Positions 10,930-23,259 of a stretch of DNA of 64,000 bases are shown here, in pieces (positions within the stretch are counted from its first letter, which is position 1; every line of letters begins with the position of its first letter). The stretch comes from Anisodus tanguticus. Taxonomy: Eukaryota; Streptophyta; Magnoliopsida; Solanales; Solanaceae. A program made the translations under genes and the position numbers. The notes beneath the pieces were generated by a model. It was not told where the DNA came from. It ran no database searches and saw only the letters and a list, made by a program, of their open reading frames with translations. The stretch spans positions 46,711,052-46,775,051 of the forward strand of contig CM067549.1 in the NCBI GenBank assembly GCA_034509755.1, written 5' to 3'.

Positions 10930-12150
10930 CTAACAAATCTCAGCAACAGCATTAGCAACACCTATGTACTCGGCTTCTGCACTTGAATGCGATAGTGTGG
11001 TCTGTCTCTTGACAGACCAAGAAATGAGATTATCCCCCAAGAATACACAATAGCCTAAGGTGAATCGTCGCGTGTCCGGATAGCCTGCCCAATCAGCATC
11101 CGTATATGACAACAACCTGATCGGTGCTGAGGGGTATAGATGCAGTCCATAATCAAGTGTGCCCTTAACGTATCGAATGATACGTTTAAGGGCAGTAAAA
11201 TGAGGTTCCCTTGGGACATGCATGAATAAGCATACCTGCTACACACATAAGTAATATCAGGTCTCGTGAAAGTAAGGTATAGAAGTGCACCTACAAGACT
11301 CCAGTAGAGAGTGGGATCTGACACTGGATCACCATCCAAAGCACTAAGCTTTGATTTAGAGTCAACTGGAGTGGACATGATTTTACAATTTGCCATTTTA
11401 GCCCTATACACAATATCCTCTGCATACTTACATTGACAAAGAAACATAGTATCTGTAGATCTAGTCACTGAAATCCAAAAAAAAATAGCTCAACTTCCCC
11501 AAGTCAGTCATATCAAATTCTTTTTTGAGCAATGCAATGATCTCATTTTTCAACAACTTAGATGAGGCAGTAAGCACAATATCATCCACACACAATAATA
11601 AATATGTAATGCTACTACCTCTATGAAAATAAATAGAGAATTATCACACTTGCTGCATACAAATCTAATCTGCATGATATACTGTGCAAAACTATCATAC
11701 CACGCTCTAGGGGCCTGTTTCAAGCCACAAAGGGACTTACGGAGATGAATTACATACTAAGGGGGCTGCAGGATGAACAAAATCGGGCGGCTGATACATG
11801 TAAATAGTTTCTTTTAAATCCCCATGTAGAAAGACATTCTTTACATCAAGCTGATGAATCGGCTAGTGCTTACCCATAGCAATACTCATAACTGTGTGAA
11901 TGGTGGCCGATTTAACAACCGGACTGAAAGTCTCACCATAGTCAATACCGCTGATTTGTGTCATTAACCACAAGTCTTGCCTTATATCTCTCAAGGTCAC
12001 CATTGTCTCTGTATTTGTGATGAAAAAGCCACATGCATCGGATCACATTCACCCCATCCGGTCTAGAAACCAAATCTCAAGTGTGTTATTTCGTTAAGGC
12101 ATTAAATTCCTCGCACATGGCCGCATTCCAATTTGGGTCTAATTTAGCTA
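10930..12150 (-). pseudogene. RT and RNase H of the minus-strand copia remnant (broken)
   Basis: Minus-strand frames show RNase H (SYTDADWAGYPDTRR, SHSSAEAEYIGVAN; 11223-10930) and the RT thumb/connection (CKYAEDIV, LLYLTFTRPDITYV; 11468-11055). Upstream, 11500-12100 still shows in broken frames the complements of LYGLKQAPRAWY-like, LDVKN-FLHGDLKE-like and FSPVVK-like motifs. Stops and frameshifts are frequent. The C-terminal end of RNase H continues to about 10660. Confidence 0.8.
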
Positions 12151-12815
12151 ATTTTGGGTTTTTGGGAATTGGGATATGGTTTGTGTGGATAGGTTAAATT
12201 GGACTTTGGGTTTGAAAATCCCATGTTGTGCACGGATTTCCATAGGGTGTGTGGGGGCAGGGGTAGTACGGGTATTTTGGAGGGGTGCAGACTGGGTTGG
12301 TGGCGAATCAGGGGATGGGGTTTGGGTTGTGGTCGGCGGTTCCGTAACAGTGACAAGGAGATGTGGGCTCGACATCGGTGACTGGGTGGGTGTGGCTGAG
12401 TATCGATTTAGGTCGATGGGTTGGGGAAGGGTAGGTGTCGGTTCTGGTTCATGCGACAGTGACGATGTGGGGTTGATTTGATGGGGTCGTCGAGGGGTGA
12501 TGTCTGGGTTCAGGTTGTCGACAAGAGGGCTGAGAATATGCGGGGGTTGGTTTGGAGACCTGAGTAGCCAGCGAGTGGAGGAGACGATGACGGGTTCCGT
12601 CGTCTCTGCCGGTGAGCGGAGGAGACGATGACGGGTTCTGTCGTCTCTGCCGGTGAGCGACCTGACAGGGTGCTGACAGTGACAGCGTGGGTAGGTGGCG
12701 ATGGAACAGTGGTTGTAGTGGTGGTATGGACTGACGACGGTGATGGGAGACCACCGATAGTGGCAGTGGCGGGAGGTGGTGGTGACAGGGTGCGGACTGC
12801 TGTCGGAACATTGGT
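12150..12815 (-). pseudogene. Integrase-RT linker of the minus-strand copia remnant
   Basis: On the minus strand 12375-12148 reads a Pro/Thr/Ser-rich peptide ending HPMEIRAQHGIFKPK, the conserved border between the copia integrase tail and RT. The rest, to about 12815, is GC-rich and encodes low-complexity Pro/Ser/His/Arg sequence. A ~40 bp unit containing GAGACGATGACGGGTT is duplicated in tandem with a period of 41 bp (12578 and 12619). Confidence 0.7.
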
Positions 12816-13392
12816 AGGGTATACAATGTGGAATCCTTATACAATAGGGATCCTATATTTACCATAATTACATAAGACTAAATATGGTTAAATAATATTG
12901 TACACATTTTAATAAAAACAACACATGGGAATATTAATATGAGAGACGCATTGGTTTTTAATTTGTCAATGAAGATGTAACTTTTGCGTTTAATTTCCTT
13001 TATTCATACTCTTTATTTCATATTTTATATGTCTGAAATCTGAATTGCAAAAATATTACTAGGTTTTGATGTAGAGTAGTATTTGTTTTTCTTTCTTTCT
13101 ACTAATGTTTTTGAGTTATGTATTGACGACGAAGTTCATATGTAAATCTATTTTTTTCTATAATATTTGTTGTTAAATAAGGTACACTTTGTCCACGCGC
13201 AAAACGCGTACACTAAACTAATTATTTTTAAAACATGAATATAAATGTTGGTTGACCAAAATATCCTTCAAATATTGAATGAAATAATACAATGAAGGAT
13301 ATAATTATAATATTGCATAGAAACTAAATTCTTCTACTAGATGAATTCTATGCTACATAGGATACAAATTGATACTAGTTGAATTGAAATAG

Positions 13393-13394
<2 letters not shown>

Positions 13395-13435
<41 letters not shown>
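13395..13435. repeat. (AT)n microsatellite
   Basis: Uninterrupted AT dinucleotides over about 41 bp. Confidence 0.95.
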
Positions 13436-13436
<1 letters not shown>

Positions 13437-14884
13437 GTTCAAATCATATTAGTATATATGCGACCTGCAATTACAATCTAACCATAGGTTAGTTTATGAT
13501 CTTTATGTTATATGTCTGAAACTCCTCTTCATAAGCATAAAATAATTAAGATTCTACTTAATTTAAGAAAATCACATCTATTAAAATATACTCCTTTGCA
13601 CTAAGTTTAATATACTCCTAAGCACTAAGTTTTCTATATGGGAAAAAAAGAAAAAGATAAATAGCGAGAACGTCAATTTCGAACAAGTAATAAGTACATA
13701 CAATCTTATACTATAATAATATTTTTATAACTCACAAATAAATATATATAATTACGAATAATATTATCTATTCTATGATCGAGATTGAGTAGGAATAACG
13801 TACAACCATACGTTCGTACACACTAGTTATTATAAAAACATGAATTTAGATATTGATTGACCAAAATTTCTTCAAATATTGCAAGATTTTTATACCCTTA
13901 ATAAGCTCTAATTTGAATGAACTAGTACGTAAGTGTCTAATCATATTTCTTATTGAACTACCCAACAGGATTATCCTATTACTACTAAAGTTAATGTCTA
14001 ATCCTATTTCTTATATAACTACCTAACAGAACGTAAGGATTATCAACTCAAACTTAATTCACGTTTTATTAGATTTGAGTGTTTCAAGGAGTATTAATTT
14101 TTAGTTTTGGTACTGCTTTATGCATAAAGAAGATAACAAAATTCGATAAACTTGTCGAAAGTTATTTCTTCCCATTATTATATATATACTCACTTACTAT
14201 AATTAATATTTGACAAAATTATTTTTTGCATTATTTGTATAATATAATTTTCAGACGAAGGAGATTCAGTTCAGTTAGGTCCCCATTCTTCAACCATGCT
14301 CTCGCACTAAATATATTTGTGCATGCTCGAACATAGAGACTAGTTATATTAAAAGTGAAGAACCTTTAAGATAAAAGTTAAATTACCAAAATACCCTTCT
14401 TATTTAACTAAATATCCTATTTAATTAAAATTCTTGTTTAAAACTAAATACTCTAACTATTAATTTAAAAATAATAGCGGCAACGTTTCACAATGCTCTG
14501 CGACCTCTTTTGAAAGGAGTCATGCTTGTGTGAAGAGTTACCACTTTTTGTTTGTTTCTCTTTAAAAAATCAATGGCACATCCATCATTCTTCCATTTTT
14601 TGTTAATCCTTACGTTTCTCTTATTGTTCCTTCAAAAAAATTATAATTTCTTTATAAAAAGGTGTTTTCAATCTTAAAGGTACATCTATTCTTGAAAAAT
14701 GATACATTTATTATTTGTTGAATATTTATAAATACCTATGCTACATTGAAGAAGTTAACTTTACACCTTGTCACTCTTCATTTGAGATATTTTAAAATAA
14801 TGTAAATCACAAACATTTGGATAGCATGTGCAATGTTAGTAGAATGTATATAACCAGTGAATCTAATTGCAACGCCACTATCTC

Positions 14885-15004
14885 TATCTGCTTTAAAAGG
14901 TTTCATCTTCTCTTTTCTCTATCTCAAATAATTCCCTTGACACACTATCTGCTTTAAAAGGTTGTATCTTCTCTTTTATCTATCTCAAAAAAATTCCGTG
15001 ACAC
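14885..15004. repeat. 60 bp tandem duplication
   Basis: Two adjacent ~60 bp copies share CTATCTGCTTTAAAAGGTT and TCTATCTCAAA with few differences. Both lie just left of the copia copy 2 insertion. Confidence 0.8.
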
Positions 15005-15162
15005 TATTTGAAGAAATCTTCATCAGTAATTGATTTGCATTATATATTAATTCCAATATCACTTGCTTTTTCTACCATATTCATTTGGCCATTTTGTTAG
15101 GCAATGGAATATGGATCCTTGTAATCTTGTATGATATCTTCCAGCATAGGGTTGGATGTGTC

Positions 15163-15414
15163 GGTTAAATAAACATATGATATACAATATATCATATGTA
15201 TATTTCGGATTTTGTATATTAGTTTAGGTAGTATTTGAGTGTAATTAGTATTGTATACTTACCATAATTGTATTACCATAATTGTATAATTAGTGTCCAA
15301 GTAGAATAAGGTTTTAGGAGTAGAATAGAAATATGATTCTCCTATTATGGAAATATGTAAATTGTATATAAACTCTTTCAATCAATGAAAATAATCAAGG
15401 GATTATATCTTTCA
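15163..15414 (+). repeat. 5' LTR of copia copy 2
   Basis: 252 bp, starting GGTTAAAT (the 3' LTR has TGTTAAAT, so the first base is mutated) and ending TCTTTCA. A 12 bp perfect inverted repeat with a 3 nt loop lies at 15173-15199. The motif ATTACCATAATTGTAT is duplicated here but not in the 3' LTR. Confidence 0.92.
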
Positions 15415-15592
15415 TGGTATCAGAAGTCTAGGACTAAATTGCTTCCGCTCTTCTCCAAATTTCTCTCGGTTTTTCATGCCCCTTCTCGGCCAAAAACTGC
15501 ATCGATTTCCGTGCCCCTTCCTCATATTTCGTGTTAAATTTTACCTCCTCTCTTCCCAAATTTTCTACAACATCACCTATTGTTCTTTCGTT

Positions 15593-16690
15593 ATGTCGAC
15601 GACAAAGAGCACATTTTATCCTGCCCGTGTTGTTTCTAACATCAAGAATCACATACCTCTCATTCTTGAAATAGAAAACGTCCAATACGCGACGTGGGCC
15701 GAGTTGTTTAAAATTCACTCTCGCTCGCATCAAGTCATCCATCACATAATCCCCGCAGCTCCTGAGGATACGGAGGTGCCTCAACGTGAGGATGATCCTA
15801 AGTTATGGACAATGCTTGATGCCACCGTCCTGCAGTGGATTTATTCCACTATTTCTACTGACCTGTTGTAGACGATTATTGAGTCAGACGCTACGACAGT
15901 GGCTGCTTGGGATAGGCTGCGTGACATATTCCAAGATAATCAGAATTCCAGAGCTGTTACTCTTGAGCAGGACTTTTCCCATGTCAACATGGAAAATTTC
16001 CTGAATGTTTCAGCGTATTGCAAAAGGTTGAAGGAATTGGTGGACCAACTCCGCAACGTTGGTGCGCCCGTTAGTGAAGATCGTTTGGTTCTACAGATGG
16101 TTGCTGGCCTCTCCGAGGCATTTAGTGGAGTTTGAACCCTACTTCGTCAAAGTAACCCTCTCCCAACGTTCTATCAAGCCCGCTCCATGCTTACTTTGGA
16201 AGAAGCCGGATTGGCCAAAAAGGAGGTTACCGGGGCAAGTCCCGTGGTCATGATGACGTCTTCCACAAGTTCTCCAGGGTGTATTGATAATTCAGGCCAA
16301 AATCGTGCTCACGATGGAGACAAGAGTACTAGAAAAAATAATGGAAGAAACCGCGGTGGTAACGTCAGCCGTACCGGCGGAAGTAGGCCCCACCCCATAA
16401 ACAGTGGGCCTCAGCCCCACTGGTCCCAGCCTTGGGCCCCCTAGCCGTGTGTCTGAACTAGTAGGCAGTGGCCCAACAATCTCGGCTTTTCAGCGCCTCC
16501 AGCGCACGGTAATTGGGCCCAATTTCAGTCTTCCTTTCGGCCCAGCTACTCCAGCCTAGTGGGGTACCGGGTCAACAGGGAGGTAGTCTTGGGCCACACC
16601 AGGCCCATCATGCAGTGGGCCCCACTTCTACCGACATCGAAGCCGTGATGCACACGCTTGGAATAAATCCTTCTGACCAAATTGGAACAT
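15593..16690 (+). pseudogene. Copia copy 2 gag (broken)
   Basis: The likely start is ATG at 15593, aligned with the gag starts of copies 3 and 4. It contains VQYATWAELFKIHSRSH, a TAG at 15869-15871 where copies 3 and 4 have CAG (Gln), WDRLRDIFQDNQNSRAVTLE, CKRLKELVDQLRNVG, and a Gly/Asn/Arg-rich tail. A further stop lies at 16134. I see no CCHC knuckle in the tail. Confidence 0.8.
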
Positions 16691-18330
16691 GGACACCGGC
16701 GCCACTACTTACATGACATCCGATTCAGGTACTCTCTCGTCTTATTCCAATTTGAGCAACAATCGTGGTATAATTGTTAGTAATGGTAATTAAATTCCAA
16801 TTCGTGGTTATGGTCATAAAACATTGCCTCCCCCTCATCCATCCCTTATTTTGAAAAATACCCTTCACGCTCCAAAATTGATTAAAAATTTGTTGTCTGT
16901 CCGAAAATTCACCACTGATAATTCTGCGTCCATAGAATTTGATTCATTTGGGTTCTCTGTAAAGGATTTCAAAACGGGGAGTCCTCTCATGAGGTGTGAT
17001 AGTAAGGGAGATCTTTATCCTATCACGCCATGTTCCGGTCCATCGAGTCAAGCCTTGCCGTCAGCATTTGCAGCCCTTGCTCCTTCCTTATGGCATGCTC
17101 GTCTCGGTCATCCGGAATCGTCTATTTTGTCTTCCTTAAAAACATTTTTATTTCTTGTAAGGGTGAGCGTAGCACTCCGAATTGTCAATCTTGTTCTTTA
17201 GGGAAAATAGTTAAGTTGTCATTTGTAGACTCTAATTCACATACTTTAATGCCATTTGATATTATTCATAGTGATCTATGGACGTCTCATGTTCTTAGTT
17301 CTTTGAGTCATCGGTATTATGTTCTCTTTTTGGATGATTATTCTAAAATTTTGTGGACTTTTCCAATAGCAAAAAAATCTCAAGTTTTTTCCATCTTCTT
17401 AAAATTTAGAGCATTCATTAAAACTCAATTCGAACGTGAAATAAAAAATATCTAATGTGATAATGGCAAAGAATATGACAATGGGGTGTTTCGGGAATTT
17501 TGTGCAAATAATGGGATCAATTTTCATTTTTCTTTCCCTCATACGTCTTCACAAAATGAGAAAGCCGAACGCAAAATTCATACCATTAATAATATTGTCC
17601 GCACTTTACTAATTCATGCTTCCATACCCCCGTCTTTTTGGCATCATGCTCTCCAAATTGCTACATATCTTCTTAACATTATTCCTTCCAAAGATTTGAC
17701 ATATTCGTCCCCCCTTCAAATTTTATATAATAAGGCTCCTTCGTATTCCCATCTTAGGGTCTTTGGGTGCTTGTGTTATCCACTTTTTCCGTCCACCACA
17801 ATTAACAAACTTCAGGCCCGTTCTACCCTATGTGTGTTCTTGGGTTATCCGTCCAATCATCGTGATTACAAATGTTTTAATTTATTTTCTAATAAAATCA
17901 TCATTAGTCGCCATGTAATTTTTGATGAATCCCAATTCCCGTTTGCTAAGGTTAGTACTCTCGTGCCTAGTTCGTATAATTTTTTAGATGATGGTATATC
18001 CCCGTACATTATTCACCATTTTTCAGACGTCTTCTGCACCCAAAATTCTCCAGTGGGCCCACTGCCCGCTGGCCCCGCTGCCCCGTCACGAGCTATAGTG
18101 CCCAGTATAGTCACTGGGCCAGTTTCAGGGCCAGTCTAACCCAATTCTGAAACTAGTCCAGTTCTTACACATGTTTATCGTAATGGGCCATCAGGCGCAC
18201 TGCCTGCTGGCTAGTCCATCCCGAGTCTAGAAAATTCCCAAAATCCGCTCAATTCTCCCTCGAGTCATAGACGGTCACTCGTAGTCAACGGGGTATTTTT
18301 AAACCAAAAAGACATTTTAATTTACATTCT
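16690..18330 (+). pseudogene. Copia copy 2 protease and integrase (broken)
   Basis: Protease DTGA lies at 16692-16703, with a TAA at about 16792 breaking the frame. GAG-pre-integrase (LWHARLGHPESS) and the integrase core (MPFDIIHSDLWTSHV, DDYSKILWTFPI, and a second frame from 17486 with FCANNGINFHFSFPHTSSQN, ERKIHTINNIVRTLL and LRVFGCLCYPLFP) follow. The His/Cys region is shifted in frame near 17150. The linker is rich in GPxPAGP and ends near 18300. Confidence 0.85.
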
Positions 18331-19790
18331 AATGTGCTTAAATCACCCTTACCCCATAATCATGTGTCTGCATGAAATGACCCGAATTGGAAAATTGCTA
18401 TGACCGATGAATATAATGCTCTTATTGATAATAAGATGTGGGAGTTGGTACCCCGTCCATCTGGTATTAATATTATTAGGTCTATGTGGATTTTTGCTCA
18501 TAAGGACAATTCGGATGGTTCATTTGTCCGACATAAGGTGTGGCTTGTGGGTGATGGTAGGTTGGTGTGGATTGTGGTGAGACGTTTAGTCTGGTGGTCA
18601 AGACGGCTACCATTTGCACTGTGCTTAGCTTGGCTCTTTCGAAAGCATGGCTTATTCATCAGTTAGATGTAAAGAATGCTTTCCTACATGGTGATCTCAA
18701 GGAAACAGTCTACATGCATCAGCCTTTGGGTTTGTCGACTATGTTTCGACTATTGGGTTCACTCACAGCAGGTCAGATAATTCCTTTTTCATCTACCGTC
18801 GTGGTTCGTCCTTGGCCTACATTCTGTTATATGTGGATGATATTATTTTGGCTGCCTCTTCCGATGTCTTACGTCAGTCTATCATGACAATGCTCAGCTA
18901 TGAGTTTTCTATGAAAGACTTGGGGCCCTTAAGTTATTTTTTGGGGATTGCTGTCACTCGTCATACCGGTGGGTTGTTCTTATCCCAAAGGAAGTATGCA
19001 CCTGAGATTATTGAGAGGGCTAGGATGTCATCCTGTAAGTCCACTTCCACTCCAGTTGATACTAATCCCAAGCTTAGTGTTGCGGCCGGCGTACCATACG
19101 AGGATCCGACCCTCTACTGTAGTCTTGCAGGAGCCCTTCAGTATCTTACATTCACGAGACCTGATATTACGTATGCCGTACAACAGATGTGTTTGTTTAT
19201 GCATGATCCCAGAGTTGAGCACATGAATGCGCTCAAATGCATCCTTTGGTATATTCAGGGTACGTTTGACTATGGCTTGCATTTATATCCTTCATCCACA
19301 TCGACACTTGTCTCGTATACAGATGCTGATTGGGGTGGCTGTCCGGACACCAGACGGTCTACGTCTAGCTATTGTATGTTTCTGGGTAATAACTTGGTCT
19401 ATGGTCTGCGAAGCGTCAATCGACTTTATCCCGTTCCAGTGCAAAGACCGAGTATTGAGGGGTAGCTAATGTGGTCTCTGAATCATGGTGGTTACGTAAT
19501 TTGCTGTTAGAGCTTCATTGTCCCATTCAGAAAGCGACCTTAGTTTATTGTGATAATATTAGTGCCATCTACCTTTCTGGTAATCCTGTTCAGCACGAGC
19601 GCACTAAGCATATCGAGATGGACATTCACTTTGTTCGCGAAAAGGTTGCTTGTGGTCAAGTTCGCGTCTGCCATGTCCCGTCCAGGTATCAAATTGCCGA
19701 CATCTTTACAAAGGGTCTTCCCTCGGTCCTTTTTGAAGATTTTAGGGACAGTCTCAGCGTTCGAAAACCGCCCGCTATGATTGCGGGTGT
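18330..19790 (+). pseudogene. Copia copy 2 RT and RNase H with two small deletions
   Basis: RT motifs are EYNALIDNKMWELV, GETFSLVVKTATI (frame change near 18555), LDVKNAFLHGDLKE and LLYVDDIILAASS (YVDD at 18830-18841). About 100 bp that in copies 1 and 3 encodes VCLLKKSLYGLKQ is missing near 18737. RNase H follows (YTDADWGGCPDTRRS, then CDNISAIYL and HIEMDIHFVREKVA). The RNase H frame is broken near 19400-19470. Confidence 0.88.
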
Positions 19791-19791
19791 G

Positions 19792-20069
19792 TGTTAAATA
19801 TACATATGATATACAATATATCATATGTATATTTCGGATTTTGTATATTAGTTTAGGTAGTATTTGAGTGTAATTAGTATTGTATACTTACCATAATTGT
19901 ATAGTTAGTGTTCAAGTAGAATAAGGTTTTAGGAGTAGAATAGGAATAAGATTCTTCATTATGAAAATATGTAAATTGTATAGTAATATAATTTTCCTAT
20001 TATGGAAATATGTAAATGGTATATAAACTCTTTCAATCAATGAAAATAATCAAGGAATTATTTCTTTCA
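19792..20069 (+). repeat. 3' LTR of copia copy 2
   Basis: 278 bp, TGTTAAATA...TCTTTCA. It is longer than the 5' LTR because of a partial internal duplication of about 38 bp around TATGAAAATATGTAAATTG and TATGGAAATATGTAAATGG (19960-20020). Confidence 0.92.
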
Positions 20070-20074
20070 GTGTC

Positions 20075-22231
20075 TTAATGCGACTTTTACCATTCTTGAA
20101 TATCACAATCATTTGTACCAACTCTCAAGAGTCCTCAAGATCATTGAAAGACAAGCAAGTCCACGGTCTCATATATGTAGTGGGTATGTAATTGGTTAAT
20201 ATTTGTTTAAGAAAATGATTTCATTTAAACTACCTTCATACATACATTTGTTTATTTTTGTTGATCCCCTGTGATATTAATCCTTTTCAGATATTTTCAT
20301 ATAAAACGAATTTTATGTCTGATGTTTTGGTCATATCTTCATGTTATAATTATAGCTTATTCAAGAAAATACAGAAAATGGAATCAAGTATTCAAGTTAT
20401 TGCAACCATCCGTAAAACGGGTCTAATATATTAAAAATAATATAATAAAGAATAAATCTAATACTTATGATTTATTGTGTCCTTTCTTAAAAGGTTCTTT
20501 CTAAAAAATTAGTACTTCAACTGATTTCTCTGTAATTAGTTTCGACACTACATTGTCTACTTACCCAATTATACTGTATCTATATTGACCACTATAACAA
20601 CCAAACCACACACTACAAAATATTTTGAAGAACTTGATCATAAGATCATTTTAGACTGTGAAAAGTGATCATATCAGATTTCTTCAATAGTTTGTTGTGT
20701 AACAGAAGCTGTGAAAGCAGTATATTGCCGATTCAATTTCAAAGTTTGAATATATTTTAAAATTTTCCATATTATTCGGAGCTATTGATTTTGTAATCCT
20801 TCACAAACTTATTTTTATCTTAACATTCTTTTTACAGGAGATTTATTTTTATAAAAAAAAACTTTCAGCAGTAACATATTCTTCCATGGAGCTAAGGTCC
20901 AAAATATGGAAGAAACAAGCGTTTCCACGACTCTACCATCCAGTCAGGTCAATTAGAGGTTCGGCTTCCTTCTCCCCACCTTTTAGCCTTCTAGACCCCA
21001 ATCTTGTGAAACCGTTGCGTAGGCGAAACCTGGAGGGCATACAAAAGGTGTGAATAGGCCATTTTTATTCAAAATTATAAGGTGCCTTAGCGGACCATTT
21101 CCTCCAAATTAAAGTGCTTGCTGGTTAGTAAATATCCAGTGACAGAAAACATGACAATTATTTTGGAGTGATGGTCAAAGTTATGTTGTACTTTGAAGAG
21201 GGATATTAATATTGACGACAAAAAACTTGGTTATTACATATAATTGAAACAGATGACAGAAACATATTTTAGGAACATCATTTATAAAGAACTATCAGAT
21301 ATCTTTGTAGGTTAAGATGATATCCGATCTTCTTGACATCGACATACAAGTCATCTCACGGTGATTATACTAATAAAAACTTTATCCTTTCATGTATAAT
21401 TATTTATTCAAAATATTTATTTTATAAATACTGAAATTATTTTACAAGATTGTATATTACATGACATGGCATACACGTGCAACGTACGTGCCGAGATACT
21501 AGTTATATTAAAAACACGAAGAGCCTTAGAAATGTTGATTGAATTATTTGCCCCTACAATAAACAAAATGGTCATTTACTATTTTTCTCAAATAATAGTC
21601 ATTTAATTATTTTACTAATATTTAGGAGTTATAAATCAATTAAACTATATAATTCCTTATTTGAACTAGGTAAGTTTTCCTAATATTTAGGACTTTAAAT
21701 AAGTAATAGTAAGTATTATTTTCCAAGTTTAGTTTTTGTAAAAAAATTTAAACAGACAATGACGAAGGATGAGTAATGTTAATTATTTTCCAAAGTTCAG
21801 TTCTTTTGTAGAAGTTTTAAAATTCTCAACGACGACTCTTTAATATCAAGCAAGCTTTAATCATGGAAAAAAGATACAAATTTCATAAGAGAATTTTAAA
21901 GGTTAATATTTTAGAAAGTTATTCCTTTTTTGAAATTACCTTAAAAAGTGTTAATTTAATATTTATTTATAAATAGACATTTAATTGTTTTTAATATTTA
22001 GGACTTCAAAATCAACTAAATCTTGATTATTAGATCCTAAAGTCATTATTAGTAAGTATAAATCTTATAGGAATCCTTCTTTTTTTTTCTTTTGCTTTCA
22101 ATTCTGAGTCCGTGTCCTTTTTTTTTATAGAAAAATTCAATGTAATTTATTTTTTTGTTCCTAATGTTTAGCCTTTCTTTTAGGTGCAGGACTTCTCCAA
22201 TATTTAGCCTTTATTTTAGGCATTCTTACAT
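20075..22231. other. AT-rich intergenic region with possible Helitron boundary, no gene
   Basis: I see no supported gene. At 21476-21515 the sequence GTGCAACGTACGTGC followed by CGAGATACTAGT and then TATATTAAAAACACGAAGAG looks like a Helitron 3' end (small palindrome, then CTAGT) abutting a Helitron-like 5' start. Similar junctions occur near 14340, 24262 and 31710. Confidence 0.4.
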
Positions 22232-22291
22232 TAAGGCCTCATCGGTTTTCATTAAGATTAAGACGACTAAATCTGAATGTACATATAAATA

Positions 22292-23058
22292 GGGGTGGGC
22301 AAAAAATTCGAAAAACCGAAAAAACCGAACAGAAGCGGCGGTTCAGTTCGATTTTTATTCATTTTTTAAAAATAAAAATACAAAAATTTAAAAAAATCGA
22401 ACCGAATCAGGATTAAATGATTTGGTTCGGTTCTTTAATTTTGGGGATGAACCGAACCGAAAAACCGAGGCAAATTTGTAGTTAAACTTATTTTTTATTT
22501 TAGGTTACTACTATCTCTTGAATCATAGTCATTGAAGTCAATCTATGAAGCTTTTATGGAAGTCGAATGCGGCATGAACTTGATTAACATATCACGGAAG
22601 CATTGACATAAAATATAGGGAGAAAAAGTAGTTGTAAATTGGTGAAACTTTAAATGATCATAACTTTGCGCTCGGATGTCCGCCAATTTTTATGAAAACG
22701 TCCATTTTCCCAATCAATTTGTGTTTTCCCCCAAATCGATTTATAATTTTCCCTTTCCTTTAGTAACATCTCACGATACACAATAGATTTTAATGTCAAA
22801 ATTTCGTGGTAATGTAGGTGTGAATGTCAATTTCAGTGTTGGAAATTCAATTTTTTAAAAAAAAAACAAAAAAATCCCCCGACCCGTCCCAGCCCACTGG
22901 CCACCCCTAAAAAACCGATATAATCCGATACGTTCGGCGATATAAACCGAACATATCATTTTTTTTAAAAGTTGGATTAGTTTTTTTTTTTTAAACAATT
23001 TTTATTCGGTTCATATTTTTCGGATACAAAACCGATATGAACCGATACGCCCACCCCT
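22292..23058. mobile_element. Nested TIR element AGGGGTGGGC...GCCCACCCCT
   Basis: Perfect 10 bp terminal inverted repeats, flanked by ACATATAAAT (22282-22291) and ACATATGAAT (23059-23068), a 10 bp duplication with one mismatch. A 9-10 bp duplication suggests a Mutator-like element. Inside are repeats of AAACCGA/CCGAACCG on both halves. No coding frame is seen. Confidence 0.6.
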
Positions 23059-23259
23059 ACATATGAATGATTAAGTTGTTGTCTCTACATCTAAACACTG
23101 AATGATTGAGACTATTTGTTTTTAACATCAGAATGTGCCTATTGTATTTATATAAACATAATAAATATACAATTCAAATAAAAAATAACTAAATATTAGA
23201 AAATAATTATAAATTTAATAAAATAAAACTATTATTTGATAAAAAATGAAACATTTATA

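Larger units (their letters stand above)
10500..12914 (-). mobile_element. Ty1/copia remnant on the minus strand, internally deleted
   Basis: On the minus strand the order is a partial 5' LTR (12914 to about 12816), a Pro/Ser-rich linker, RT, RNase H, polypurine tract (CTGAGGGGT, rc of about 10637-10645) and 3' LTR (10636 down to about 10500). The shared LTR sequence around GGTATACAATGTG and CATAATTACATAAG pairs the two ends. Gag, protease and integrase are missing: the partial 5' LTR abuts the linker near 12815, so one deletion probably removed them. The outer limits are approximate and no target duplication was recognised. Confidence 0.8.
12915..15157. other. AT-rich intergenic region with possible Helitron ends, no gene
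   Basis: No coding frame is supported. The sequence GACTAGTTATATTAAAAGTG near 14338-14358, and similar ACTAGTTATTATAAAA near 13822, resemble Helitron 3'-CTAGT / 5'-TATATTAAAA junctions. This is suggestive only. The tract also contains an (AT)n microsatellite and a short tandem duplication. Confidence 0.4.
15163..20069 (+). mobile_element. Ty1/copia retrotransposon copy 2, both LTRs, TSD GTGTC
   Basis: The element is bounded by LTRs 15163-15414 and 19792-20069 and by a perfect 5 bp target-site duplication GTGTC (15158-15162 and 20070-20074). A primer-binding site TGGTATCAGAAG (15415) complementary to initiator tRNA-Met follows the 5' LTR. Internal order is gag, protease, integrase, RT, RNase H and polypurine tract. 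Stops and internal deletions show it is no longer autonomous. Confidence 0.95.

Noticed and set aside
12449..12867. Pro/Val-rich frames on both strands near 12.5 kb
   Set aside because: These are low-complexity products of the GC-rich copia linker and its 41 bp duplication.
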